64,000 nucleotides of DNA from Harenicola maris. Lineage in GTDB: Bacteria > Pseudomonadota > Alphaproteobacteria > Rhodobacterales > Rhodobacteraceae. Where the stretch lies: positions 62,001 through 126,000 of the forward strand of contig JADQAZ010000002.1 in the NCBI GenBank assembly GCA_018524345.1. The letters run 5' to 3'. This document shows positions 38,980 through 47,376 of the stretch, one piece after another. How positions within the stretch are numbered: position 1 is the stretch's first letter; each line of letters opens with the position of its first letter. The translations under genes were made by a program, and so were the position numbers. Under the pieces are notes generated by a model. The model worked only from the letters and a program-made list of their open reading frames with translations. It was not told the origin of the DNA and did no database searches.

Positions 38980-40263
38980 TCAGAACAGAAGGCCCGGCAG
39001 GTCGGTAATCAAGGCGGGGAAGAGGACGAGGAGCAGCAGCACGCCGACCATCACGCCAAGGAAGGGGATCAGGTATTTGAACGAGGCGCTGAGCGGGATT
39101 TCCCCGACGCGGCAGGCGGCCATCAGGTCGATCCCCAGTGGCGGGGTATTGGCGCCGATGGCGAGGTTGATCGTGAGCAGGATGCCGAAATAGACCGGAT
39201 CAATGCCGTAGTGGCTAAGGATCGGCAGGAAGACCGGCGCGAGGATCAGGATGATCGCGATGCTTTCCATAAAGGTGCCGAGGATCAGCAGCACCGCCAT
39301 CATCAGCAGGAGGGCGACGGTTGCGCTCTCGGTCGCTTGGGTGATGCCGTTGACGGCCATCTGCGGCACCTGTTCGGCGGCGAGGATCCAGCCGAAGACC
39401 GAGGCCGAGGCGATGACGAGGAGGATCACGCCTGTCATCTCTGTCGTTTCGCGCAGCAGCCGCATCAGGGTGGAGAGCGTCAAGGCGCGGTAGACGAAGA
39501 CGCCGATGAAGAGCGCATAGGCAACGCCGATGCCTGCGGCCTCTGTCGGGGTGAAGATGCCAAGGCGGATGCCGCCGACGATGATGATCGGAGCGAGCAT
39601 GGCGAGGATCGAGCCCTTGGCGGCGCGGAGGAGTTCGCCCCAGGAGAAGGGCTCACCCCCCTGCCAGCCGTTGCGGCGCGATATCCACCAGGCCACCAGC
39701 ATCAGCCCGAGGCCCAAGAGGATGCCGGGCAGGATTGCGGCGACGAAAAGCTGGCCGATGGAGCTGTTGGTGGCGGTGCCATAGACGATGAGCACGATCG
39801 AGGGCGGGATCACCGTGCCGAGCGATCCGGCGCAGCCCAAGGCCGAGGCGGAAAAGCCCGGGGCGTAGCCCTGATCCTTCATCGCGGGGAGCATCATGGT
39901 GCCGATGGCGACCACATCGGCCACGCCGGAGCCCGACAGCGAGCCGAACATCATGCAGGCGATGATCATCACCATGGCCAGCCCGCCGGTGCGCCGCCCG
40001 ATCAGCGCCGCGCAGAGCGCGATGATGCGGGGGGCAAGCCCGCCGTGGACCATCAGGAGCCCCGCGAGCAGGAACAGCGGGATCGCCAGCAGGGTGAAGG
40101 AGTTGATGCCCGCAACGGCCCGCTGGGCCACCACGATCATCGGCGCGGCATCGGCGATCAGCAGGTAGAACATCGACGACAGGCCAAGGGCCACGGCGAT
40201 GGGCGCATCGAGCAGCACCAGCAGCACGAAGACAACAAGAAGCAGAGCAAGGGCGAGGCTCAT
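38980..40263 (-). CDS. TRAP transporter large permease (DctM)
   Basis: 427 aa from ATG 40263, overlapping the dctQ stop by ATGA. A twelve-helix hydrophobic protein with the DctM signatures NSFTLLAIPLFLLAGLLM, MMFGSLSGSGVADVVAIGTMMLPAM and GTVIPPSIVLIVYG. It carries out sodium-driven uptake with DctQ and the periplasmic DctP. The binding residues are not diagnostic of substrate. Confidence 0.95.
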   Translation of the reverse strand: MSLALALLLVVFVLLVLLDAPIAVALGLSSMFYLLIADAAPMIVVAQRAVAGINSFTLLAIPLFLLAGLLMVHGGLAPRIIALCAALIGRRTGGLAMVMIIACMMFGSLSGSGVADVVAIGTMMLPAMKDQGYAPGFSASALGCAGSLGTVIPPSIVLIVYGTATNSSIGQLFVAAILPGILLGLGLMLVAWWISRRNGWQGGEPFSWGELLRAAKGSILAMLAPIIIVGGIRLGIFTPTEAAGIGVAYALFIGVFVYRALTLSTLMRLLRETTEMTGVILLVIASASVFGWILAAEQVPQMAVNGITQATESATVALLLMMAVLLILGTFMESIAIILILAPVFLPILSHYGIDPVYFGILLTINLAIGANTPPLGIDLMAACRVGEIPLSASFKYLIPFLGVMVGVLLLLVLFPALITDLPGLLF

Positions 40264-40733
40264 GCGCGGCCCCCTTTCAGGATCAGGCCGAGCAGGGCAA
40301 AGCCGCAGCAGACCGGCAAGGAGAGGTAGAACAGCCCCACAGGGAGTGAGAGGGCGGTGGTTTGGTGGCCCCATGTCAGCTGGGTCAGTTTCCAGCCTGT
40401 CCAGATGAAGACAGCGAGGAAGGTAAAGCTCGCCGCCCATGCCAGCACCGCGAAACAGCGGCGCAGGGGAGCGGGCATCGTCACCAGATCAAGCAGCCCT
40501 GCGCGGAAATGAGAGCCGCGCACAAAGCCCGAGATCGTACCGACGAAGGTGAGCCAGACCAGCGCCATGCGCGGCAGTTCCTCGGCCCAGCGGGGCGTGG
40601 AGGAGAACAGGTAGCGCGAGATGACGACATAGACGACCATGGCCGCAAATCCCCCCACCAGCGCCGCGCCGGTCCAGCGCGCCGCGCGGTCGATAAAATG
40701 AGCCGCACGCAGCGACATGTTCCCCGGTGTCAT
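40260..40733 (-). CDS. TRAP transporter small permease (DctQ)
   Basis: 157 aa from ATG 40733 (ATGA overlap with the cupin stop). Four membrane helices with the DctQ pattern VVYVVISRYLFSSTPRWAEELPRMALVWLTFVGTISGFVRGSHFRAGLLDLV. It bridges DctM and the substrate-loaded DctP. Confidence 0.93.
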   Translation of the reverse strand: MTPGNMSLRAAHFIDRAARWTGAALVGGFAAMVVYVVISRYLFSSTPRWAEELPRMALVWLTFVGTISGFVRGSHFRAGLLDLVTMPAPLRRCFAVLAWAASFTFLAVFIWTGWKLTQLTWGHQTTALSLPVGLFYLSLPVCCGFALLGLILKGGRA

Positions 40734-41104
40734 GGTTTCAAAAATCCTTCTGGGCCGCGGCAGAGCATGCATTCGTCGCAATAGGCGGCCACAACCACCC
40801 ATTCGTCGGAGATCACCTCGACCGTGTGATCCAGACCGGGGGGCAGCCGGACGGCGGTGCCTTCGGTCATGTGGTATTCCTCTCCGCCTGCGCGCAGGAT
40901 GGCCTCGCCCTTGAGGGTCAGGGTGACCTCGTCTCGGGGGTGGCTGTGGGCGGTGGATTTCGCGCCCTTTTTGCCGGTGGTGACGGAGAGTTTGATAAAG
41001 CCCTCCCCGCGCGCGGCGGGGGAGAACAGGACCTTTTGCGAGAAGTCGTAAAGTTGCACCGGCTGGACCGATGCAACTTGGGTTATTTCAGGCCGCAGGG
41101 TCAT
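40730..41104 (-). CDS. Cupin-domain protein
   Basis: 124 aa. Cupin motif 1 is G-KSTAHSHPRDEVTLTLKGEAIL, with metal-binding histidines and glutamate, and motif 2 is LPPGLDHTVEV. A C-terminal CDECMLC cluster is unusual and may bind a second metal. It is inserted between dctP and dctQ with ATGA overlaps on both sides, so it is tightly linked to the TRAP system; it may isomerise or sense the imported compound. Confidence 0.88.
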   Translation of the reverse strand: MTLRPEITQVASVQPVQLYDFSQKVLFSPAARGEGFIKLSVTTGKKGAKSTAHSHPRDEVTLTLKGEAILRAGGEEYHMTEGTAVRLPPGLDHTVEVISDEWVVVAAYCDECMLCRGPEGFLKP

Positions 41105-42090
41105 TTGCGGTAGGTGTTGAGGATGGACAGAAGGTCCTCGCCGTAGACGTCCTTCTGGCTTTCCCAGATCGGTTCGACCGCTGTGATAAAGGCGGCTTTG
41201 TCGACCTCGTTGAACTGCATGCCCTTGTCTTTCAGCTGGGCGATCAGTTCGTCATTGGCGGCGGCGACCATGTCGCGCTGTTTCAGGCCCCATGTGGTGG
41301 CGGCCTCGGTGACGATGGCCTGATCCTCGGGGGAGATTTTGTCCCAGACGGATTTGGACATGGTCAGGGTTGCGGCGCCCCAGATGTGTTCGGAGAGGGA
41401 GACGTATTTCTGCACCTCGAAGAAGGAGGAGGAGTAGATGATCGCCAGCGGGTTTTCCTGTGCGTCGAAGACGCCCTGTTGCAGCGCGGAATAGAGCTCG
41501 CCGAAGGACAGCGGCGCGGGTTCGGCGCCCAGACCCTCGAATGTGGCGAGGCGGACCTTGTCAGGCGTGACGCGGATTTTCAGACCGGCGAGGTCCTCTG
41601 GCTTGGTGACGGGGCGGACGTTGTTGGTGATGTTGCGAAAACCGTTTTCCCACCAGCCCAGAACCTTGATGCCTTTGGCGTCGAGCATATCGGCGAGGGC
41701 GACGCCCAGATCACCGTCAAGCGCGGCGAAGGCCTGATCCCGTGCGCCCCAGGCATAGGGCATTTCGATGATGCCCATGCGGGGTTCGATCCCCTGAAAG
41801 GAGCCGGAGCCGATCAGACCGGCCTGAACCGAGCCGAATTGCAGCCCCTCGATCACTTCTTTCTCGCTGCCGAGCTGACCGGAGGGGAAGACCTCGATGG
41901 CGACGCGGCCCTCGGTGCGGGAATTGACCTCCTCGGCGAAGCCTGTGGCGGCGCTGTGCCAGCTGTGGCTTTCGGGCAGGACATGGCCGAGGCGGATGGT
42001 GACATCGGCGGCGAGGGCCGCGACCGGCGTGAGCGCCGCGAGGCTGGCGGCGAGCAGGCCGGATTTGATCAGGGTGATGGGGGATTGCAT
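41101..42090 (-). CDS. TRAP transporter substrate-binding protein (DctP)
   Basis: 329 aa from ATG 42090. A signal peptide covers about 1-28 (IKSGLLAASLAALTPVAALAA). The DctP fold has LGHVLPESHSWHSAATGFAEEVNSRTEGRV and the conserved arginine of the carboxylate-binding site in LAGLKIRVTPDKVRLATFEGLGAEPAPLSFGELYSALQQGVFDAQENPLAII. This implies a carboxylate ligand. First gene of the dctP-cupin-dctQ-dctM-amidohydrolase-cyclodeaminase operon. Confidence 0.94.
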   Translation of the reverse strand: MQSPITLIKSGLLAASLAALTPVAALAADVTIRLGHVLPESHSWHSAATGFAEEVNSRTEGRVAIEVFPSGQLGSEKEVIEGLQFGSVQAGLIGSGSFQGIEPRMGIIEMPYAWGARDQAFAALDGDLGVALADMLDAKGIKVLGWWENGFRNITNNVRPVTKPEDLAGLKIRVTPDKVRLATFEGLGAEPAPLSFGELYSALQQGVFDAQENPLAIIYSSSFFEVQKYVSLSEHIWGAATLTMSKSVWDKISPEDQAIVTEAATTWGLKQRDMVAAANDELIAQLKDKGMQFNEVDKAAFITAVEPIWESQKDVYGEDLLSILNTYRK

Positions 42091-42230
42091 TTGGGTTTCT
42101 CCTGTTGAGCAGCGATTGCCACGGAAGAAATACTGATCCCCATGCAGGCGCAAATAGGCCTGCGCTATGATTGAAAGAGGTTTTCTGAATGTGCGCTGCG
42201 GGGCCTGCGGGGGGCCGGGCAGAGATGCGG

Positions 42231-42323
42231 CGGCCCGCGATTTCCCCTTGTTTGCAAGGGGATTACGCGGGCCGAGAGGGGGGCGTTTTGGGTGGGGCCG
42301 CGGCCCGTTCGGGCGGCGGCCCC
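42231..42323. repeat. GC-rich hairpin group 1
   Basis: Hairpin A: outer arms CGGCCCGCG / CGCGGGCCG and inner arms TCCCCTTG / CAAGGGGA with loop TTTG (42231-42274), separated by symmetric three-base interiors. Hairpin B: about 42294-42323, 14-base arms with one mismatch. It lies between the start of the TRAP operon and the RcnB-like gene. Confidence 0.75.
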
Positions 42324-42331
42324 CTTGGCGG

Positions 42332-42727
42332 TTAGTTGAGCAGCGACTGCACGATCAGGGTGGCGGCGGCGGCGAGGTAGATGTCGGAGCCGTCGATGAC
42401 ATAGACCTGATCGGCGCGGGGACGGGGCAACCCGCGGCCCTGCCAGTTGGTCACGATCTTGACCTCATCCGCCTTGAAGCGGTGGCCGACGGCCTTGCGC
42501 TTGCGGACCTCTTTCGCCGCGCTTTTGCGCGCCTTTTGGGCCGCTTTGGCCTGTTTCTGCTCTGCTTTGCGGGTCTTGCCTGTGGAATGGTTGGATTTGC
42601 CCTGTTCCTTTTGCTTCAGAAGCACGCGGGCCTCTTCGTTGCGGCCCCCGTCGGGGGCGGCGCTGGCGGGGATGCTGGTGCCAAGGACGGCGACGGCGAT
42701 CAGGGTGCTGATGATGATTTTCTGCAT
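42332..42727 (-). CDS. RcnB-like small secreted protein
   Basis: 131 aa from ATG 42727 with AGGAGG upstream. A signal peptide covers about 1-23 (MQKIIISTLIAVAVLGTSIPASA), followed by a long Lys/Ala/Gln-rich basic helix, then RFKADEVKIVTNWQGRGLPRPRADQVYVIDGSDIYLAAAATLIVQSLLN. This resembles the C-terminal part of the periplasmic RcnB family linked to nickel/cobalt homeostasis. The usual PP.GY.W.R segment is not evident, so it is a divergent or shortened member. Confidence 0.65.
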   Translation of the reverse strand: MQKIIISTLIAVAVLGTSIPASAAPDGGRNEEARVLLKQKEQGKSNHSTGKTRKAEQKQAKAAQKARKSAAKEVRKRKAVGHRFKADEVKIVTNWQGRGLPRPRADQVYVIDGSDIYLAAAATLIVQSLLN

Positions 42728-42865
42728 GGGTTTGGGTCCTCCTACCTTGTTGTCCCGGGTTGGTTTGCTGTCCGGGTTAGGCATAGAACGGGGGCGCGGG
42801 CGGAATCCGTCGCGCAGCCCGCCGCGGCGGGGATCACATCCGGTCACGGGGGCGTTGGGGCGCGG

Positions 42866-43723
42866 TCAGCCTTCCGGCTTGTGCAGGCGCAGGATCATGT
42901 AGCGGTTCATGTGGCAAAAGACCTCTGCCGTGCGTTTTTGCTCGGTCAGACGCTCCATCAAGCGGAAGCGGCTGCGTTCCTTGAGGACCATGCGCAGGAA
43001 CTTGGTGAGCATCCAGCGGGCGCGGGGTTTCTTGACCTGCATCTCGCCGTCAACGCGGGTGATGGCATGGCCGACCACATTGAAAAGGCCCTGCTCCACG
43101 TCGATGGAGGGGGCGACGGCCTCTGTGATGTCCTCCTCTGCCAGAAGGGTCAGGGCGCTGGCGCTGATGTGGCTTTGCACGGCAGAGAGGCGGTGGCCGC
43201 CGCCGACGGTTTGGCTCCGCTTTACCCCCTGATAATTGGCGGAGCGGAAGCAATCGGCGATCAGGATCTCGCCGCCGGGGCGCAGGAGTTCCGCCGCGCG
43301 GGTCAGGGCGGTGTCATAGGGAATGTATTGGAAGCTTTCGGAAAACAGGCAGAGGTCAAAGGGCCCCTGCCCTGCGTAATCCTCGAACATACATTCATGG
43401 ACCTGCGCCTCGGGCGCGTTCTCGCGGCAGCGGCTGGCGAGGAAGGCGGAGGGCACGACGATTTCGACGCTGTGGCCAAGGGCGATGAGCTTTTTCGCGG
43501 TTTCGCCCGCGCCGCCGCCGATGTCGAGGATGCGCAGGGGGCCCTTTGGCAGGTAGCCGAAGAGCTTGTCCGTATAGGCGGCCTGCGCCGCGCCGATATT
43601 CTGGGCGCAGACATCGAAGCCGGTCCATAGACCGTAGTGCAAATTCTCGGCGCCGGTCAGCCACCGCATGAAGGATAGGCCTACGTCGAGGCCGATGGCG
43701 CGCGTATCAAGTTTCTGTCCCAT
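42866..43723 (-). CDS. Class I SAM-dependent methyltransferase
   Basis: 285 aa. Motif I is ILDIGGGAGETAKKLIALG and motif II FDLCLFSESFQYIPYDTALTRAAELLRPGGEILIADCFR, typical of methyltransferases acting on small molecules or lipids. The N-terminus FMRWLTGAENLHYGLWTG is reminiscent of cyclopropane-fatty-acid or sterol-type methyltransferases. Substrate unknown. Single gene. Confidence 0.85.
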   Translation of the reverse strand: MGQKLDTRAIGLDVGLSFMRWLTGAENLHYGLWTGFDVCAQNIGAAQAAYTDKLFGYLPKGPLRILDIGGGAGETAKKLIALGHSVEIVVPSAFLASRCRENAPEAQVHECMFEDYAGQGPFDLCLFSESFQYIPYDTALTRAAELLRPGGEILIADCFRSANYQGVKRSQTVGGGHRLSAVQSHISASALTLLAEEDITEAVAPSIDVEQGLFNVVGHAITRVDGEMQVKKPRARWMLTKFLRMVLKERSRFRLMERLTEQKRTAEVFCHMNRYMILRLHKPEG

Positions 43724-43765
43724 GGCACAGGCAGTAACGGAAAGGTGAACCTCTGGGAAGGGTGG

Positions 43766-44239
43766 TTAACGCCCGCGCCGGGCCTCGCATTTGCCGCCCC
43801 TGTGGCAGGTGACGACTTTGGTGAGGGCCTCTTTGCTGGGGCGGGCGAAGAAACTGCCGCCGCAGGGACCCATGGAGAGAAGCGGGCCGCCAGAGTGTTC
43901 GCTCAGCACCGCCATGCCCGTGGTGTCATTGGGCAGGCTTCCGCACCATGGGCCGGCGCAGCTTGTGCTCAGGGTGATGGTTTGGTCGTAGGGGGCTGTG
44001 AAGCCCTTGGTGGTCAGTTCATGGCCCTTTAGGCGGGCTTTGACGGTTATGGGGTCTTGGCCCTTCGCGGCGGGCGCGGGGGTGAGCAGGGTGATTTTGC
44101 CCAGAACGATGCGGTGGGCTTGGCTGCTGTTTCTGGCGTTCTCGTAGCTGCGGACCGGATCGGGGCGCAGGCAGGAGAGCGCAAAGGCGCCCTGCGCCGT
44201 GGTGAGCAGCGCGAGGGTGAGGACAGCCAGAAGGCGCAT
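43766..44239 (-). CDS. Secreted cysteine-containing hypothetical protein
   Basis: 157 aa. A signal peptide is followed by LSCLRPDPVRSYENARNSSQAHRIVLGKI, a beta-rich body with C-G-P-W-C-G spacing (TSCAGPWCGSLPNDT), and a C-terminal CGGSFFARPSKEALTKVVTCHRGGKC. Several cysteines suggest disulfides in the periplasm. It begins immediately after the rppH stop codon, so it is co-transcribed with rppH. Family not recognised. Confidence 0.75.
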   Translation of the reverse strand: MRLLAVLTLALLTTAQGAFALSCLRPDPVRSYENARNSSQAHRIVLGKITLLTPAPAAKGQDPITVKARLKGHELTTKGFTAPYDQTITLSTSCAGPWCGSLPNDTTGMAVLSEHSGGPLLSMGPCGGSFFARPSKEALTKVVTCHRGGKCEARRGR

Positions 44240-44719
44240 CTAGAGATGCTCCGCGAATTGCTCCAGAACGGCCTCATAGACCGCCCGTTTGAAGGGAACG
44301 ATCTGGGCAGGCAGGTCCTTCGGCGCGATCCAGCGCCATTCGGAAAATTCGGGGTGTTCGGTGGCGATATTCACATCCGCGTCGGTGCCGTTAAAGCGCA
44401 AAAGGAGCCAGTCCTGCACCTGCCCGCGAAAGCGCCCTTTCCAGACCTTGCCCAGAAGATGCGGCGGCAGGTCGTAATGCACGGGAGCCGAGGACTGCGC
44501 GATCAGGCTGGCCATATGGGCGGGGATGCCGGTTTCTTCCTCAAGCTCGCGAAAGCCCGCGGTTACCGCATCCTCGCCCGGATCAATGCCGCCTTGGGGC
44601 ATTTGCCAAGCGGGCACCTCGCTGTCGCGGCGTTGACCGGCGAAGGCGAGGCCATCGGCATTGAGGAGCATGACGCCCACGCAGGGGCGATAGGGGAGGT
44701 TATTTGGATCAATCGTCAT
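44240..44719 (-). CDS. rppH: RNA pyrophosphohydrolase
   Basis: 159 aa. Nudix box from G43 to I65 ([23 protein letters not shown]) with all acidic ligands. The N-terminus [11 protein letters not shown] and the WQMPQGGI and [28 protein letters not shown] segments are typical of RppH/NudH. It removes pyrophosphate from 5'-triphosphorylated RNA, initiating decay. In related genomes it usually follows ctpA; here a stress-protein/symporter pair lies between them. Confidence 0.94.
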   Translation of the reverse strand: MTIDPNNLPYRPCVGVMLLNADGLAFAGQRRDSEVPAWQMPQGGIDPGEDAVTAGFRELEEETGIPAHMASLIAQSSAPVHYDLPPHLLGKVWKGRFRGQVQDWLLLRFNGTDADVNIATEHPEFSEWRWIAPKDLPAQIVPFKRAVYEAVLEQFAEHL

Positions 44720-45099
44720 GCTGCATAACAGTCAGGCTGGGGCCGCTTATGCAAGGGCAACCGCGCCCATGGGCGGCAGATTTTCGCGTGCCTAGGGTGA
44801 GTCGCCGGTTTGGGGCAGATGCGGGGCGGGAAGGTTAACTGGTATACAAATGGACATTTGGACGAAAACTGCCCAAATGATTGATACATGCCGAGAGTTT
44901 TCGGCGTGGGAATTTAAGTAGATTATTTTCAGGTGCTTAGGGCGCATTGACCCAAGATCAACAAGCACCTCTCGACAAAAATTGGTATTGTAGACGCCCC
45001 GGATATCATCGGTTAGCCTGATTTCAGGACCTGTCAGAATTATGTAGCCAAGCCTGCCATCATTTTGTGACCGGTCAATAACAAGAGGGACATAAACTC
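44720..45099. other. Divergent intergenic region, rppH / universal stress protein
   Basis: 380 AT-richer bases with no gene. An FNR-like TTGA..TCAA pair at about 44947-44961 has one base too many between half-sites to be a standard FNR box. No clear -35/-10 set could be assigned. Confidence 0.4.
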
Positions 45100-45531
45100 A
45101 TGAAATTAGTCATCGGCCTTGATGGGCAAAGCTCGGGGGAGAAAGCCCTTGAGTTTGCCAAGAGCTTGGCGGCCAGCATGGAGACCTGCGAATTGGTCGT
45201 GGTCTATGTGATCGAATGGTCGCCGTTTTCATTCCAGACAGCAGAAGAGAACGCACAGCGGCATAAGCGGCGCGAGGAAGAGATTTCCATCGCGATGGAG
45301 CGCGTGGTGAATCCGGCGGTTGCCTCCTTGACCGATGCGGGGTTGAGCGCGCGGGCGATTGTGCGCCACGGGGACGTGGCCGATACGATCGACGACATTG
45401 CCCATAGTGAAGGTGCGGGGCAGATCATTGTGGCGCGGTCGAGCGCGGGCGGATTTTCCAAACGTATCTTTGGCAGCTCTACCGCCAACCTTGTGATGAA
45501 CGCGCGCGTTCCTGTCACTGTTGTATCTTAG
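45100..45531 (+). CDS. Universal stress protein (UspA family)
   Basis: 143 aa. N-terminal MKLVIGLDGQSSGEKALEFAKSLA, the two-lobed UspA fold, and the ATP-binding-type loop near the end ARSSAGGFSKRIFGSSTANLVMNARVPVTVV. Cytoplasmic. It lies six bases upstream of the sodium:alanine symporter on the same strand, so the pair is co-expressed; UspA-like proteins beside transporters often modulate them. Confidence 0.92.
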   Translation: MKLVIGLDGQSSGEKALEFAKSLAASMETCELVVVYVIEWSPFSFQTAEENAQRHKRREEEISIAMERVVNPAVASLTDAGLSARAIVRHGDVADTIDDIAHSEGAGQIIVARSSAGGFSKRIFGSSTANLVMNARVPVTVVS

Positions 45532-45537
45532 GGGGCC

Positions 45538-47100
45538 ATGATCATGACATTTATAATCAGATTTTTCCTGACCGCGGCGGCCTTCCTTGCTGCGGCCCTG
45601 CCTGCTGCGGCGCAAGAGGCGGCCATGTCGCTGGACGAGAAGGTGAATGCCGCCTTTGCCGGTGCGACGGGCTGGTTCGTGAACTTTATCTTCATGTCGA
45701 TTCCGGGAACGAATTTCCCGTGGATCGTGATGTGGCTGGTGATCGGGGCCTCGGTCTTTACCCTGTATTTCGTGTTTGTGCAGTTCCGGTTCTTTGGCCA
45801 TGCGATTGCACTGGTGAAGGGCGATTATTCCGACCCCAATGACGCAGGCGAGGTGAGCCACTTTCAGGCGCTTGCCACCGCCCTGTCGGGGACTGTGGGC
45901 CTTGGGAACATCGCGGGTGTTGCTGTTGCTGTTGGCATCGGCGGGCCGGGGGCGACCTTCTGGATGATCCTCGCGGGCCTTCTGGGCATGGCGTCGAAGT
46001 TCACCGAATGCACCTTGGGCGTGAAATATCGCAACGAATATCCGGACGGCACCGTGTCTGGTGGCCCGATGTATTACATTCAGAAGGGGTTTAACGAACT
46101 CGGCCTGCCGGGCGGCAAGATCCTTGCTGTGCTGTTTTCAATCTTTTGTATCCTTGGTGCCTTTGGCGGCGGCAACATGTTTCAGGCGAACCAGGCCCAT
46201 GCGGCCATCACCGGCATCACCGGCGAGTATCCGGGCCTGATCACCGGCGTTATCTTTGCCGCGGTTGTTTTTGCGGTGATCGTGGGCGGGGTGAAATCCA
46301 TCGCGCGGGTGACGGAGAAGATCGTTCCCTTCATGGGCATCCTTTATGTGGGTGCGGCGCTGATTGTTCTGCTGGTGAACTTCAACCTCATTGGCTGGGC
46401 CTTTGGCCAGATTTTCGCCGGGGCCTTTACCGGGCTTGGCGTCGCTGGCGGTATGGTCGGGGCGCTGATTCAGGGCTTTAAGCGGGCGGCGTTTTCGAAC
46501 GAGGCCGGTGTTGGCTCTGCTGCGATTGCGCACTCTGCGGTGAAGACCAAAGAGCCGATCACAGAGGGCTTTGTGTCCCTGCTGGAGCCGCTGATTGATA
46601 CGGTTGTGATCTGTACGATGACGGCCCTTGTGATCACCATCTCCGGTCAGTTGATCATTGATCCGGCAACGGGCAACTACGTGTTGAACGAGGCGGGCTC
46701 TGCGATTGCGACTGTGGGCGATACCTCTGGTGTGGGCCTGACGGCTGCGGCCTTTGGCTCTGCGATCAGCTGGTTCCCCTATGTACTGGCGCTTGCGGTT
46801 GTGCTCTTTGCCTTCTCGACCATGATTTCGTGGTCCTACTACGGGCTGAAGGCATGGACCTATCTGTTCGGTGAGGGCAAGACGACGGAGTTGGTTTTCA
46901 AGGTTATCTTCTGCCTCTTTATCGTGATCGGTGCGGCGGCCAGCCTTGGCCCTGTGATCGACTTCTCTGATGCAGCGATCTTTGCCATGGCTGTGGTGAA
47001 CATCTTCTGCCTCTACTTCCTGATGTCGGTGGTGCGTAAGGAGTTGAACTCCTATGCGGCGCGGCTGAAGTCGGGCGAGATCAAGCGCTTCCACCACTAG
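45538..47100 (+). CDS. Alanine/glycine:cation symporter (AGCS family)
   Basis: 520 aa, about 11 membrane helices. The N-terminus resembles a cleavable signal (FLTAAAFLAAALPAAAQEA) before the first long segment. Family signatures: LSGTVGLGNIAGVAVAVGIGGPGATFWMILAGLLGMASKFTECTLGVKYR and RAAFSNEAGVGSAAIAHSAVKTKEP. It imports alanine or glycine with sodium. It forms an operon with the stress-protein gene and ends in a strong terminator. Confidence 0.94.
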   Translation: MIMTFIIRFFLTAAAFLAAALPAAAQEAAMSLDEKVNAAFAGATGWFVNFIFMSIPGTNFPWIVMWLVIGASVFTLYFVFVQFRFFGHAIALVKGDYSDPNDAGEVSHFQALATALSGTVGLGNIAGVAVAVGIGGPGATFWMILAGLLGMASKFTECTLGVKYRNEYPDGTVSGGPMYYIQKGFNELGLPGGKILAVLFSIFCILGAFGGGNMFQANQAHAAITGITGEYPGLITGVIFAAVVFAVIVGGVKSIARVTEKIVPFMGILYVGAALIVLLVNFNLIGWAFGQIFAGAFTGLGVAGGMVGALIQGFKRAAFSNEAGVGSAAIAHSAVKTKEPITEGFVSLLEPLIDTVVICTMTALVITISGQLIIDPATGNYVLNEAGSAIATVGDTSGVGLTAAAFGSAISWFPYVLALAVVLFAFSTMISWSYYGLKAWTYLFGEGKTTELVFKVIFCLFIVIGAAASLGPVIDFSDAAIFAMAVVNIFCLYFLMSVVRKELNSYAARLKSGEIKRFHH

Positions 47101-47122
47101 GGAGCTGCTTTAGAACGCTGCG

Positions 47123-47150
47123 AAGGCCGCCCCCTTGGGGGCGGCCTTTT
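47123..47150 (+). terminator. Intrinsic terminator of the symporter operon
   Basis: Stem AAGGCCGCCCC / GGGGCGGCCTT, short loop, then TT. Confidence 0.85.
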
Positions 47151-47163
47151 GCGTTGGGGGTTT

Positions 47164-47267
47164 CGCTGCCCTTCGGGCAGCGATCCGCGCGGGGGCGCGG
47201 GGGCCAAAGGCCCCCGCGCCCCCGCGCGGATCGCCCGCCCTTGGCCCGAAAGGGCCAAGGGCGGGCG
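47164..47267. repeat. GC-rich hairpin group 2 (three adjacent perfect stems)
   Basis: Stem 1: 8-base arms 47164-47171 / 47175-47182, loop TTC. Stem 2: a perfect 25-base inverted repeat 47181-47205 / 47209-47233, loop AAA. Stem 3: a perfect 16-base inverted repeat 47232-47247 / 47252-47267, loop GAAA. The arms of neighbouring stems touch. No protein-coding potential is apparent. Confidence 0.9.
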
Positions 47268-47320
47268 ACTTCACAGAACGCTACTCTATGATGCTGGAGG
47301 GCTCGGTGCAGAAGGGCATG

Positions 47321-47355
47321 AAAAAGGCGGCCCCAAGTTCCTTGGGGCCGCCTTT
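47321..47355 (-). terminator. Intrinsic terminator of ctpA
   Basis: Perfect 15-bp stem AAAGGCGGCCCCAAG / CTTGGGGCCGCCTTT with a three-base loop, followed by T's on the minus strand. Confidence 0.92.
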
Positions 47356-47376
47356 GTGTTCGCTATGCTGCCGGAA

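Noticed and set aside
36762-42090. Possible ectoine/hydroxyectoine catabolism operon (TRAP plus cyclodeaminase plus M20 enzyme)
   Set aside because: The M20 enzyme belongs to the carbamoylase branch (HIEQGP), and the ectoine hydrolase, EutB-like dehydratase and EnuR regulator are all absent.
44947-44961. FNR/Crp-like site TTGA..TCAA upstream of the universal stress protein gene
   Set aside because: The half-sites are separated by seven bases instead of six, and the outer bases do not fit the standard FNR dyad.
47164-47267. CRISPR-like repeat array
   Set aside because: The stems have different sequences and no regular spacer; they are tandem hairpins, not direct repeats.
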